Source of the DNA: Comamonas testosteroni
GTDB lineage: Bacteria > Pseudomonadota > Gammaproteobacteria > Burkholderiales > Burkholderiaceae_C
DNA: 64,000 nt
Direction: 5' to 3'
Assembly: GCA_008727115.1 (NCBI GenBank)
Contig: CP044131.1
Span: 2,294,001 to 2,358,000 of the forward strand
Both the position numbers and the translations under genes were made by a program. The notes beneath the pieces are model-generated. The model did no database searches, had not been told where the DNA came from, and saw nothing but the letters and a program-made list of their open reading frames with translations. This document shows, piece after piece, positions 24,158 to 32,325 of the stretch (position 1 is the first letter of the stretch; every line of letters starts with the position of its first letter).

Positions 24158-24838
24158 TCAGACCGCCCTGCCCGCGTCAATGGTGATGCTGCGATCGCAT
24201 TGAGCGGCAATCTGCCGATCGTGCGTGACCAGGATCAGGGTTGTGCCGCGCTCTCGGTTGAGCGCAAACATCAGCTCCATGATGGTCTGCCCCGTGGCAA
24301 AGTCCAGACTGCCGGTAGGCTCGTCTGCCAGCAGCACTGCCGGCTCGACGACAAACGCACGCGCCAGTGCCACGCGCTGCTGCTCTCCGCCGGACATGAG
24401 CTTGGGATAGTGGCCCAGGCGCTGCCCCAGCCCCACGCGCTCAAGCATCTGCGTGGCGTGGACTCGGGCATCGCGCGCCCCCGCCAGCTCCAGCGGCAGC
24501 ATCACGTTCTCCAGCGCCGTCAGGTTGCCCAGCAGCTGAAAGCTCTGGAACACAAAGCCCATCTTCTGCGCTCGCAGTGCGGCTCTGCCATCCTCGTCCA
24601 GCGCAAACAAATCCTGACCTTGCAGTCGCACCGTGCCATGACTGGGCACATCCAGCCCCGCCAGAATCGACAGCAAAGTGCTTTTGCCCGAGCCCGAGGC
24701 TCCCACAATGGCCACAGTCTCCCCAGCCGTGAAGCTCAGATTGATATCGCGCAAAATATCCAGCACGCCTGTGGAATCACTCACCGATTTGGACAGTTGC
24801 TCAACGGCAATCAAAGGAATGGCAAGAGTTGTGGACAT
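24158..24838 (-). CDS. ybbA: ABC transporter ATP-binding protein, YbbA/LolD-like
   Basis: A 226-residue ATPase with Walker A GASGSGKST, Q-loop FQSFQLLGNLT, signature LMSGGEQQRVALARA, Walker B VLLADEPTGSLD and a switch His (LVTHD). It is of the MacB/LolD type that works with FtsX-like permeases. Its position divergent from a tesA-like gene is the same as ybbA-tesA in other proteobacteria, where ybbP encodes the permease; no ybbP is next to it here. Its ATG (24838) overlaps the ATG of tesA (24837) on the other strand, and no Shine-Dalgarno sequence is seen. Confidence 0.93.
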   Translation of the reverse strand: MSTTLAIPLIAVEQLSKSVSDSTGVLDILRDINLSFTAGETVAIVGASGSGKSTLLSILAGLDVPSHGTVRLQGQDLFALDEDGRAALRAQKMGFVFQSFQLLGNLTALENVMLPLELAGARDARVHATQMLERVGLGQRLGHYPKLMSGGEQQRVALARAFVVEPAVLLADEPTGSLDFATGQTIMELMFALNRERGTTLILVTHDRQIAAQCDRSITIDAGRAV

Positions 24839-25553
24839 GAATCAATTGAACAGCAAAAAAATCGGAAATCGCAGCCAGCACGTGGGACTGCAGCGTCGCC
24901 ACTGTATCGCTCTTGCCCTGTCTGTCGCCATTTCAGGGGCTTGTGGCCATGCTGCTGCTTCACCCACGCCCCCGGCCACGACGGCTTCCGCCCCCATCCT
25001 CGTGCTGGGCGATTCCCTGAGCGCTGAATATGGGCTAACCCGCGGCAAGGGCTGGGTAAAGCTGCTGCAGCAGCGCCTGGAAACCGAAAAAACGCCGCGC
25101 ACGGTGGTCAACGCCAGTATCAGCGGTGAAACCACTTCCGGCGGCAGATCGCGCCTTCCCGCGCTGCTCAAGCAGCATGCACCTGGCATCGTGATTCTGG
25201 AGCTTGGTGGCAACGATGCTCTGCGCGGCCTGGCACTGCAAAGCACTCAGCAAAACCTAGAAGCCATGGTCAAGGCCGCCAAGGCTGCCAATGCCCAGGT
25301 GCTGCTGGTGGGCATGCAGGTGCCACCCAACTACGGCGCCAGTTACACCGAACAGTTTGCAGAGTTGTTCAAGCAAGTGGCATCTGCCCACCAACTGCCG
25401 CTGGTGCCATTTTTGCTTGCTGGCATTGGTGACGGTGGCGGCAGCGCCAATACAGAGCAATGGTTTCAGAATGACCGCATTCACCCCAACACCCAGGCAC
25501 AACCCCATATGCTGGGCAATGTCTGGCCCACACTCAAGACGATGCTGAAATAA
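24837..25553 (+). CDS. tesA: Periplasmic arylesterase / acyl-CoA thioesterase I, SGNH hydrolase
   Basis: A 238-residue GDSL/SGNH esterase. ATG 24837 is used; an upstream in-frame ATG at 24819 is possible. The leader (HCIALALSVAISGACGHAAA) directs export. The four SGNH blocks are present: LVLGDSLSAEYGL with the catalytic Ser, NASISGETTSGG with Gly, LELGGNDALRG with Asn, and NDRIHPNTQAQ with the Asp-His pair. TesA enzymes hydrolyse acyl-CoAs, aryl esters and lysophospholipids in vitro. The gene is divergent from ybbA with overlapping start codons. Confidence 0.94.
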   Translation: MNQLNSKKIGNRSQHVGLQRRHCIALALSVAISGACGHAAASPTPPATTASAPILVLGDSLSAEYGLTRGKGWVKLLQQRLETEKTPRTVVNASISGETTSGGRSRLPALLKQHAPGIVILELGGNDALRGLALQSTQQNLEAMVKAAKAANAQVLLVGMQVPPNYGASYTEQFAELFKQVASAHQLPLVPFLLAGIGDGGGSANTEQWFQNDRIHPNTQAQPHMLGNVWPTLKTMLK

Positions 25554-25917
25554 GCCGCTTTGTCTTTGGCCAGTGAGCAAGTCTCACTGGCATCAATCTC
25601 CCTTTTCCATCTCTACGAGATCACGCAGATACTCCGCCTGCACACTGATTGTTTTTCGAATATTCTCTGAATTCTTCTTTCTTGATTAATCAATCCTGTT
25701 TTCAGACCAGTATTTTGAATCAAATCAATCAAGGGTTCGCATCAGCTTGCATTGAGTTCACATTAATCGTATTGATTTTTTAATGGTTATTTTTTATAGC
25801 AAAAATCATAGTCCAATCGAGGGATGCTCATAAGCTCTTCCGAAAAAATACTGGTAGCAATTCGCTGATTCAAATCAAACCATTCACAGGCGAATTGCAA
25901 AAACTACCGGAGACATA
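25554..25917. other. AT-rich intergenic stretch upstream of the DUF1254 gene
   Basis: About 360 bases, much richer in A+T than the rest of the window, especially from 25620. It contains a good sigma70-type promoter (25772-25800) and a leader of about 110 bases. No gene is seen. The base composition suggests foreign or silenced DNA. Confidence 0.55.
25772..25800 (+). promoter_or_regulatory. Probable sigma70 promoter of the DUF1254 gene
   Basis: TTGATT (25772-25777) and TATAGC (25795-25800) are separated by exactly 17 bases in an AT-rich region. Transcription would start near 25807. Confidence 0.5.
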
Positions 25918-27357
25918 ATGATTCAGACAATTGGTTCCATTCATTCAATCAAAACGCCATTTTCAAAAAAACATAAAAAACTCTCTTTTTCCTTATCACT
26001 CTCTGCATTACTTATTTCACAGTCATTTATGTCTGGCAGCGCCTTTGCTGCACCCCATCAAGAGGCCGTCACCGCAGCACAGATTGAAGAGGCCTATGAC
26101 TATGTCTACCCCTCTTACGCACTGTCGACTTTCAGGTGGAATGCCTTGAATGAAAAGGGCGGCAGAACCAGCACCTCGCTCAATGCCTTCACGCATCAGC
26201 GAGCCATGACCTCTCCGGAGGACACCTGGGCAGCCAGCCCCTTGGTGGACTGCCTTTACTCCACAGCCTGGCTGGACTTGTCTGCAGGCCCCGTCACCGT
26301 AGAGACACCAGACACCAAAGACCGCTATTTTGTGCTGACGCTGGTCGACTATTACAGCGGAACCTTCAAATACATAGGCGCCAGAACCACGGGCACGCAG
26401 GCGCAGAAGTACATGGTGGTCGGCCCTGACTGGAGCGGCAAAGCGCCTGAGGGCGTTCAAGTCGTGCGCTCACCCACCAAGGACGTCTACATCAACCTAC
26501 GCGTCGCGATTGACGGAGTGGAAGATCAGGCCGCTGCCAATGCCATACAGGATGGCTTCTCGCTCAAGCAGGCCGGCACGTCCGTCAGCTCGCGTCCCGC
26601 CGCCATCAAGCCTGTCCCTGACGATATCGAAAACTATTTCGCCATCGTCAATCAGGCCATCGCCATCAACCCGCCCCCTGCTCGCGACCAGGCCATGGCC
26701 GAGCAACTGAAGAAGGTTGGCCTGTGCGGCAAAGATTGCAGCTGGGACAAGCTGGACAAAAACGTTCAGATCACATGGCATGAGAACTTCAAGAGACTGA
26801 CACACCAGTTCGACCAGGTCTTGAACCGTCCGCTGACCGGCAGCCCCAACTGGATTAATTACGCGCCTCCGGGCTCCAAGATGGGCAGTGCCCAACGCAC
26901 CGACTTCAAAATGCGTGCGCGCGAGATTTCTCGCGGCCTGGCCATGCTGGGGCTTGAGCCTTCGGAGGCCAGCTACTCCGCAGCCGGCTATGGCACGGAT
27001 GGCCATGCCTTGATGGGCTCCAAAAAGTACAAGATGCACATTCCTGCGGGCGGAATTCCCTCCAAGGTCTTCTGGTCCATCACCTTGTATGAATTCAAGA
27101 ACGACAGCCAGTTTCTGACCCCCAATCCCATCAACCGCCATCGCGTCAGCAGCAGCACCAAAGACTTTGTGCGCAATGCCGATGGCTCCATGGACGTCTG
27201 GATTCAATCCACACCACCCGCGGGCGACAAAGCGAAAAACTGGCTTCCTTCACCCGCCAATGGAGAGCGCTTCTGGTTCATCGCGCGCAGCTATGGCCCC
27301 ACGCCAGAGGTGATGGCCAACCAGTTCCAGCTGCCGCTGGTGGAAGTCGTGCAGTAA
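25918..27357 (+). CDS. DUF1254/DUF1214 domain protein, exported
   Basis: A 479-residue protein with a GGAGA ribosome-binding site. It has a signal peptide after a basic start (SLSLSALLISQSFMSGSAFA). The DUF1254 part (about 60-200) carries VYPSYALSTFRWN, STAWLDLSAGPVTVETPDTK and DRYFVLTLVDYYSGTFKYIG. The DUF1214 part (about 350-460) carries KVFWSITLYEF and GERFWFIARSYGPTPE. The family is widespread and periplasmic, with no established activity. The first 40 codons are A+T rich like the upstream region, while the rest is closer to the genome average. It could have been gained horizontally. Confidence 0.88.
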   Translation: MIQTIGSIHSIKTPFSKKHKKLSFSLSLSALLISQSFMSGSAFAAPHQEAVTAAQIEEAYDYVYPSYALSTFRWNALNEKGGRTSTSLNAFTHQRAMTSPEDTWAASPLVDCLYSTAWLDLSAGPVTVETPDTKDRYFVLTLVDYYSGTFKYIGARTTGTQAQKYMVVGPDWSGKAPEGVQVVRSPTKDVYINLRVAIDGVEDQAAANAIQDGFSLKQAGTSVSSRPAAIKPVPDDIENYFAIVNQAIAINPPPARDQAMAEQLKKVGLCGKDCSWDKLDKNVQITWHENFKRLTHQFDQVLNRPLTGSPNWINYAPPGSKMGSAQRTDFKMRAREISRGLAMLGLEPSEASYSAAGYGTDGHALMGSKKYKMHIPAGGIPSKVFWSITLYEFKNDSQFLTPNPINRHRVSSSTKDFVRNADGSMDVWIQSTPPAGDKAKNWLPSPANGERFWFIARSYGPTPEVMANQFQLPLVEVVQ

Positions 27358-27434
27358 GCCTGCACCGCCTGAGCGTTTGACACCCTCTTCAGCCGCTCAG
27401 GCAGTCAACACCCGTATCAAGTGCGCATTACACC

Positions 27435-27459
27435 AATGCGTACTGTCCCAATACGCATT
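27435..27459. repeat. Inverted repeat AATGCGTA / TACGCATT
   Basis: Eight perfect base pairs around a 9-base loop in the gap between the convergent DUF1254 gene and the small Gly/Asp-rich protein gene. It has no T-run; a possible transcript-end hairpin. Confidence 0.4.
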
Positions 27460-27512
27460 TCCCGCAAGGTCTGATAACGAGAGCTTCTCTCGCAGCCTGC
27501 CAAGACTGAGCC

Positions 27513-27725
27513 TCAGTCGCCTCCCCCTCCATCACCGCCCCCATCGCTGCTGCCAGCTTCGCCGTCACTGCCCTCCATATCCCAGCCACTGGAGCCACTG
27601 TCGGCAGCTTGGTGGCCTGTGGATATCCAGCTCGGCTGCGGCGGTGCATCTGTCGTATCTGTCGTGCGCCCTGCTGGCTCATGCCGGGTCGCAAATATCT
27701 TTTTCCACCAGTTCAAGAACTCCAT
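27513..27725 (-). CDS. Small protein with Gly/Asp-rich C-terminus
   Basis: A 70-residue protein starting MEFLNWWKKIF with an AAGGAAGG ribosome-binding site directly upstream. The N-terminus is amphipathic and aromatic; the middle is polar (TTDTTDAPPQPSW). The last 20 residues are almost only Gly, Asp and Ser, ending GGGDGGGGD. The start is 36 bases after the stop of the DUF2189 membrane protein gene, on the same strand, so an operon is likely. Reading frame, ribosome-binding site and spacing support a real gene. I recall similar small proteins with GGGDGGGGD tails in Comamonadaceae, but no function is known to me. Confidence 0.7.
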   Translation of the reverse strand: MEFLNWWKKIFATRHEPAGRTTDTTDAPPQPSWISTGHQAADSGSSGWDMEGSDGEAGSSDGGGDGGGGD

Positions 27726-27760
27726 CACCTTCCTTGGCAAACATCTCAGTCACCCTCTCT

Positions 27761-28543
27761 CTAAGGGCTGGCACTGACACAGGACCGATAAGCGTGCCAG
27801 CTGGCACAGCCCAGAACTGGTCCCACGACAATCAGGCCCAGACTGTAAAACAGCAACGATGCAGCCGTCAGCACAGTGATGAGCATTCCCCACAGCAGCA
27901 TCACCGCCATATTCTCGGCAACCACGCGCATGCTGGTGATGCAAGCTGTCAGGGCATCCAGTCCCAAATCCAGAATGGCAGGCAAAGACACCACCATGCT
28001 GGAAAACACCAGTGCAGCAAAGATGGCACCCACAGCGGTGTAGCTGAGCAGGAATTCCCAGTTCTCGGGGCGCAGCAGGGTCTGCAGCAAAGTGGCTGTC
28101 GTGGGCATGCCTGTGTCAAACGAAACGGCAAACACCACCATGGCGGCACGGCCCCAGAGCATCTCCAGCACCATCAAAATCATGACCAGCAAGCCCATGC
28201 TGGCCAGATGCTTGTCCCAACAGGTCAGCGACTGCGACAGCAGCACCGGTTTGCCCTGCTCCAGCTGTCGACTGAGGTGATAAAGCCCCATGGCCATGAA
28301 GGGTCCCACCAGCAGACAGCCGCTGGCCATGGACATCACATACTCAGGACTGGCGCGAAACACCCAGACCAGCAACCGCGCCATGGCCCAGAAGCACAGT
28401 CCGTAGAAAAGCGCTGGGCCCGGTGCACGGCGCACATCCTGAAGGCCCAGTGCCAGCCACTGCCAGGGAGCATTCCAGCGCAGCGGCAGGATCTGCAGAT
28501 TGCCGGACTCGGCCTTGACCTCGGAAACAGGGGAAGCTTGCAT
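27761..28543 (-). CDS. DUF2189 (BPSS1780-like) inner-membrane protein
   Basis: A 260-residue polytopic membrane protein. After a hydrophilic N-terminus with LQILPLRWNAPWQWLALGLQ (about residues 16-35), about six hydrophobic segments follow (for example ALFYGLCFWAMARLLVWVF and LGLIVVGPVLGCASWHAYR). The DVRRAPGPALFYGL start and the GPVLGCASWHAYR end are typical of DUF2189, a family found mostly in beta- and alphaproteobacteria without assigned function. The small Gly/Asp-rich gene follows at 36 bases. Confidence 0.87.
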   Translation of the reverse strand: MQASPVSEVKAESGNLQILPLRWNAPWQWLALGLQDVRRAPGPALFYGLCFWAMARLLVWVFRASPEYVMSMASGCLLVGPFMAMGLYHLSRQLEQGKPVLLSQSLTCWDKHLASMGLLVMILMVLEMLWGRAAMVVFAVSFDTGMPTTATLLQTLLRPENWEFLLSYTAVGAIFAALVFSSMVVSLPAILDLGLDALTACITSMRVVAENMAVMLLWGMLITVLTAASLLFYSLGLIVVGPVLGCASWHAYRSCVSASP

Positions 28544-28696
28544 GCGAGACCCTCCTTGTTGCCATGCCGCACTGGTGTGAGGACACAGGATGCCTACAAG
28601 TTACCCGCCCAGGCCGGGGTCTGCATTGCGGAAAGCCCGCATCAGCGGGCCTCAGAAACTATTAAAATATAGCTTGTGGCGCACGTCAAATATTGA

Positions 28697-28720
28697 TTTC
28701 AGCATCAATAGATGCTGAAA
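28697..28720. repeat. Perfect 10-bp inverted repeat downstream of metC
   Basis: TTTCAGCATC (28697-28706) and GATGCTGAAA (28711-28720) around AATA. It lies 3' of metC in a region that also contains diverged pieces of the dispersed repeat. No T-run follows on the minus strand. A second hairpin, AGCCCGC/GCGGGCC near 28633-28651, has a short T-run on the minus strand and could be the weak metC terminator. Confidence 0.5.
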
Positions 28721-28760
28721 CCCTTCATCAACTAGCGCCAGTCGCTTCCATTTTGATAGC

Positions 28761-29984
28761 TTACCCAAACGCCTTGGCAAGTGCCTGGGCCAGGTCGGCC
28801 TGCAGGTCATCCGCATCTTCCAGGCCGATGGCAAAGCGCACCACGGTACCTGGTCGGATATGCGGTGTGGCCCGGCTGCGCATCTCGGGCAGCTCATAGG
28901 GAACGACCAGGCTCACGGGCCCGCCCCAGCTGTAGCCCAGCTTGAACAGGCGCAGGCTGTCGCAAAAGACATCGACCGCCGCCTGATCAAAGCGCTCATC
29001 AATCACCACGCTGAACAGGCCGGCTGCCACACCTTCCGAATTCTGGTCCTGCGCGCACAGCTGCTTCCAGAACGCATGACCGGGAGCGTCCGGCATGGCC
29101 GGGTGCAACACCTGGGCCACGGCGCTTTGGGCCCCCAGCCACTGGGCCAACTGGCGCGCTGCCCGGTCCTGCGCGTGGTAACGCAGGCCAATGCTGGGCA
29201 GGCTGCGCAGCACGGCTTCGGCGTCGTTGCCACTCACGCCCAGGCCCAGGCGCATGTGGGCGAGCTTGATGCGCATATGCAGGGGCTGGTTGCGGGTGAT
29301 GATGCTGCCCATGAGTACATCGCCACCGCCGCTGGGGTACTTGGTCAGCGCATGGGCCGTGACATCGACGCCCAGGCTGCCATCACCCAGCAAATCAAAA
29401 GGCCTAAAGGCCAGGCCTGCGCCCCAAGTGTTGTCCAGCACCGTGGTCACGCCCTTGACGCGACACAGGCGCACCTGCTCGATGAGATTGGGGAACTCCA
29501 TGGTCACCGAGCCCGGCGCCTCCAGCCACACCAGCCTAGTGGCGGGGGTGATCTTGGCAGCCAGGTCTTCGACGCTCATGGGGTCGTAGTACTGGTGGGT
29601 AATGCCGAAATGCGCCAGCTCACCCTCGGTCAGGCTCTTGTTGGGGCCGTAGACGTTATCGGGCACCAGTACTTCGTCGCCCGTCTTGAGCAGCGCCAGC
29701 GACACGGTGGCTATGGCTGCCAGTCCGCTGGGCACCAGCAGGCATTGCAGCCCCCCTTCCAGGGAGGCCAGGCGCTCCTCCAGGGTGTAAGTCGTGGGCG
29801 TTCCATGCAGGCCGTAGGTGTAGCTGCTCTTGTCCAGCCAGCGGCGCTCGCGCATGGCCTGCACATTGTCGAAGTACACGGTCGATCCCTTGTGCACAGG
29901 CACTACGGGACTTTCGAAGTCCGCGGGAGCCTTATAGGGATGGTGAATCAGATGGGTGGAGAGCTTGGTGTCGGCTTGGGTCAT
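28761..29984 (-). CDS. metC: Cystathionine beta-lyase (PLP-dependent)
   Basis: A 407-residue cytoplasmic enzyme of the Cys/Met metabolism PLP family, cleaving cystathionine to homocysteine, pyruvate and ammonia. Conserved blocks are YTYGLHGTPTTYTLEERLAS with the tetramer-loop residues, VPSGLAAIATVSLALLKTGD around the cofactor phosphate, the Asp in VLDNTWGAGLAF, and the PLP-binding Lys in HALTKYPSGGGD (about residue 216). The end is EDADDLQADLAQAL. MetC is favoured over cystathionine gamma-synthase on the basis of HxTKYxxGxxD context and length, but paralogues are hard to separate. No riboswitch is seen upstream. Confidence 0.9.
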   Translation of the reverse strand: MTQADTKLSTHLIHHPYKAPADFESPVVPVHKGSTVYFDNVQAMRERRWLDKSSYTYGLHGTPTTYTLEERLASLEGGLQCLLVPSGLAAIATVSLALLKTGDEVLVPDNVYGPNKSLTEGELAHFGITHQYYDPMSVEDLAAKITPATRLVWLEAPGSVTMEFPNLIEQVRLCRVKGVTTVLDNTWGAGLAFRPFDLLGDGSLGVDVTAHALTKYPSGGGDVLMGSIITRNQPLHMRIKLAHMRLGLGVSGNDAEAVLRSLPSIGLRYHAQDRAARQLAQWLGAQSAVAQVLHPAMPDAPGHAFWKQLCAQDQNSEGVAAGLFSVVIDERFDQAAVDVFCDSLRLFKLGYSWGGPVSLVVPYELPEMRSRATPHIRPGTVVRFAIGLEDADDLQADLAQALAKAFG

Positions 29985-30094
29985 CTGTGGATCTTAGAGC
30001 GTGTTGACGCCCTCTTCGCTCCGCGACCACCCTCAAAGCCATCTCCCCAAGATTGAAGAAAGTTGCCGTCAGCATGTTCTATGGAATGCAGACA

Positions 30095-30132
30095 GCAAAA
30101 AGCCAGAGGGCTTGCGCGCTCTGGCTTTTTGC
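30095..30132. terminator. Terminator downstream of the BON-domain lipoprotein gene
   Basis: GCAAAAAGCCAGAG and CTCTGGCTTTTTGC form a perfect 14-bp stem around about 10 bases. On the minus strand it lies just after the BON gene stop. Confidence 0.88.
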
Positions 30133-30153
30133 GGGGCTGGGGGTGATGCCGTA

Positions 30154-30663
30154 TCAGCCGACCTTCACGGTCAGGTTGTTGTTGACCGAAGTCACACCCT
30201 TGGCGGCCTTGGCGATATCGCCAGCTTGTGTCTTGACGGCTTCGCTGGGCACGGAGCCAGACAGGGTCACCACACCATCCTTGGTGTCCACATCGATCTG
30301 CAGAGCGCTGATTTCAGGGGCCTTGATCAGATCGGTCTTGACGGCAGCGGTAATGCCTGCGTCATCCAGGGCAGCGCCAGCCTTGGCCGCGCCTTCTTCG
30401 AGCTTATTGCCTGCCTGCTCCACAGCAGCGCCTGTGGCTTCACCCGCCTTGGCCAGTGCGTCTGCAGTTGCATCGCCCGCCTTGGTAGCACCTTCTTCAA
30501 TTTTGTTGCCCGCATTTTCCGCAGCCTTCTCGGTCTGGGAAATGGCGGAGTCGAGCTTCTGGCCGGCTGTCTGGTTGTCGTCGGACTTGCCGCAGGCAGC
30601 CAAGCCAAAGGCCAGTGCGCTAATGGCCAGAACTTGAGCGGAGCGCTTGAACAGAGTGGTCAT
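30154..30663 (-). CDS. BON-domain lipoprotein
   Basis: A 169-residue lipoprotein with a lipobox (GLAAC, Cys about 24). A low-complexity helical region rich in Ala, Glu and Lys (about 35-100, with repeated AGNKxEEGAxKAG units) looks like a coiled coil. The C-terminal BON domain (about 103-168) has ITAAVKTDLIKAPEISALQI, DGVVTLSGSVPSE and GVTSVNNNLTVK. BON proteins such as OsmY bind phospholipid membranes and help under osmotic stress. A strong terminator follows it. The gene is monocistronic. Confidence 0.92.
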   Translation of the reverse strand: MTTLFKRSAQVLAISALAFGLAACGKSDDNQTAGQKLDSAISQTEKAAENAGNKIEEGATKAGDATADALAKAGEATGAAVEQAGNKLEEGAAKAGAALDDAGITAAVKTDLIKAPEISALQIDVDTKDGVVTLSGSVPSEAVKTQAGDIAKAAKGVTSVNNNLTVKVG

Positions 30664-30839
30664 ATCGATTTCTCCCTTAATGCTTGCAGAAACATGACGG
30701 TGAACTTTAACGAATCATCATTCTTACTCGGATCCGAACTCTTCCCGCATCCTTGTAGGACAGATTTGTCCGAATTCGTGACATTTGCCACAGGTTTGTT
30801 TGGCGATGTAACTCAAGGCAACCGGCTGCAAATCCTGCG

Positions 30840-32081
30840 TCAATCCTCCACGGCGCTCATGCGCGGATGTCGCACAAACGCCAGCCCCAACACCGATCCC
30901 AGCACCATCACAAAGCAGGCAAAGACGCTCACGGCCGCATTGATGCTCCAGTGATCGGCAATCCATCCCACGGCCATCATGGGCAGCATGGAGCCCAGCA
31001 GACCAATGGTCTGATAGGTGGAGAGCATGCCCGCACGGTTTTCCGGCTTGGCAATGCGCCCCACCATGGTCATGCCGGCCAGCATGCTCATGCCGTGACC
31101 CAATGCCGTCAGGCTCACGCCCAGCACAAACAGCCAGGTCGACTGCAGCTGCAAATTTGCCATCAGCATGGCATTGCTGACCACCAGCAGCGCCATGCCG
31201 GCAAAGCCGCAGCGATGCAGCGGCAGGCGCACTGCCAGCAGCTGGATGCTGGCAGAGACCAGCAAAATCACGGCAATCGCCGTGCCACTGACTGCAGGGC
31301 CACTCCAGGGAATCATCTGCTGCAAAAACAAGGGGGCCATGGAGGCATAGAGCCCGAAGACGCCAAATGCCACAAAGGGGTAGCCACAGGTGAGCACAAA
31401 GGCCAGCGAATCCTCACGCCCAGGCCAGGTCAGCCGAGGCTTGCAGTCACGCCACTGCAAACGTCCCTGAGCCTGCTGCACAGGAGGCAGCTTCAGCATC
31501 ACCAGCCCTGCCACGCCCACGCAGCCCAGCACAAGTGGCGCCACATAGGCCGTCACCAGCGGCTGGGGCAGCCACTGCCCCGCCATGCCACCAATCAAGG
31601 GCCCCAGACCAAAACCCAGCACATTGAGAAAGCTGGCCACCATCGCCACGCGCTGGCTCGGCAGACGGGTTCGCCCCGTGGCAGCCAGCACCGTCAGACC
31701 CGTGGTGGCACTGATCGTGATCAGGCTGGAGGCAATGCCCACCATGAAACGCCCCACAATCAGGCTGCTGAGATTCCAGGCCAGCATGGAGATCAACGTT
31801 CCCGCCAGCGTCAGCAGCAAAAAGAACAGCATGACGCGCTGAAAACCAATGCGGTCGGGCAAGCGCCCCAGAAATAGCAAAGCGCACAGGCCGCCACACA
31901 TGTAGAGCACATAGATCAGCGAAATATCGCTGGGCCGCAACTGCCAGGCCTGCTGATAAAGGGCATAGAGCGGACTGATCAGCGCCGCCCCCATTACCCC
32001 GACCACAAGGCCGAAGCCCACCCAACCAACCGAGGCCTGCACCGATGCGGCGCCTGCCTGCCATGTATTGCTTTGCGGCAT
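30840..32081 (-). CDS. MFS transporter
   Basis: A 413-residue inner-membrane protein with about 12 transmembrane helices. The motif-A-like loop between TM2 and TM3 reads LFLGRLPDRIGFQRVML, and the TM4 region reads VGRFMVGIASSLITISATTG. It belongs to the sugar/drug-efflux side of the major facilitator superfamily. The substrate cannot be predicted, and no regulator is directly attached. It is transcribed away from the patatin gene; a 244-base gap separates them. Confidence 0.9.
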   Translation of the reverse strand: MPQSNTWQAGAASVQASVGWVGFGLVVGVMGAALISPLYALYQQAWQLRPSDISLIYVLYMCGGLCALLFLGRLPDRIGFQRVMLFFLLLTLAGTLISMLAWNLSSLIVGRFMVGIASSLITISATTGLTVLAATGRTRLPSQRVAMVASFLNVLGFGLGPLIGGMAGQWLPQPLVTAYVAPLVLGCVGVAGLVMLKLPPVQQAQGRLQWRDCKPRLTWPGREDSLAFVLTCGYPFVAFGVFGLYASMAPLFLQQMIPWSGPAVSGTAIAVILLVSASIQLLAVRLPLHRCGFAGMALLVVSNAMLMANLQLQSTWLFVLGVSLTALGHGMSMLAGMTMVGRIAKPENRAGMLSTYQTIGLLGSMLPMMAVGWIADHWSINAAVSVFACFVMVLGSVLGLAFVRHPRMSAVED

Positions 32082-32325
32082 TGCTTGTCTCTTTATTCGG
32101 CCAGATCAGCAGCCCTAAAGAGTCGCCTAGCCCCATGTTTGTTCTGCAAATCATTATCTGCCGCATTGCTTTTGCGCGCATAGGCCAAACAAGGGATATC
32201 ACCCTCTAACCTTTATCAATAAAGCGGAAAAAGCTACGCTTTTAATAGCATCCATGACAACCCACCAAGTCCGCCAGCGTGGCAAAGCTATACTTCGCGC
32301 CCTACTGACAGCAGGATTTCCCGGC

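Noticed and set aside
27377..28672. 431-codon plus-strand frame over the DUF2189 region
   Set aside because: Antisense to the membrane protein; low-complexity His/Gln/Ser composition and no start signal.
29985..30153. SAM riboswitch upstream of metC
   Set aside because: The region before metC has no SAM aptamer features and mainly holds the terminator of the BON gene.
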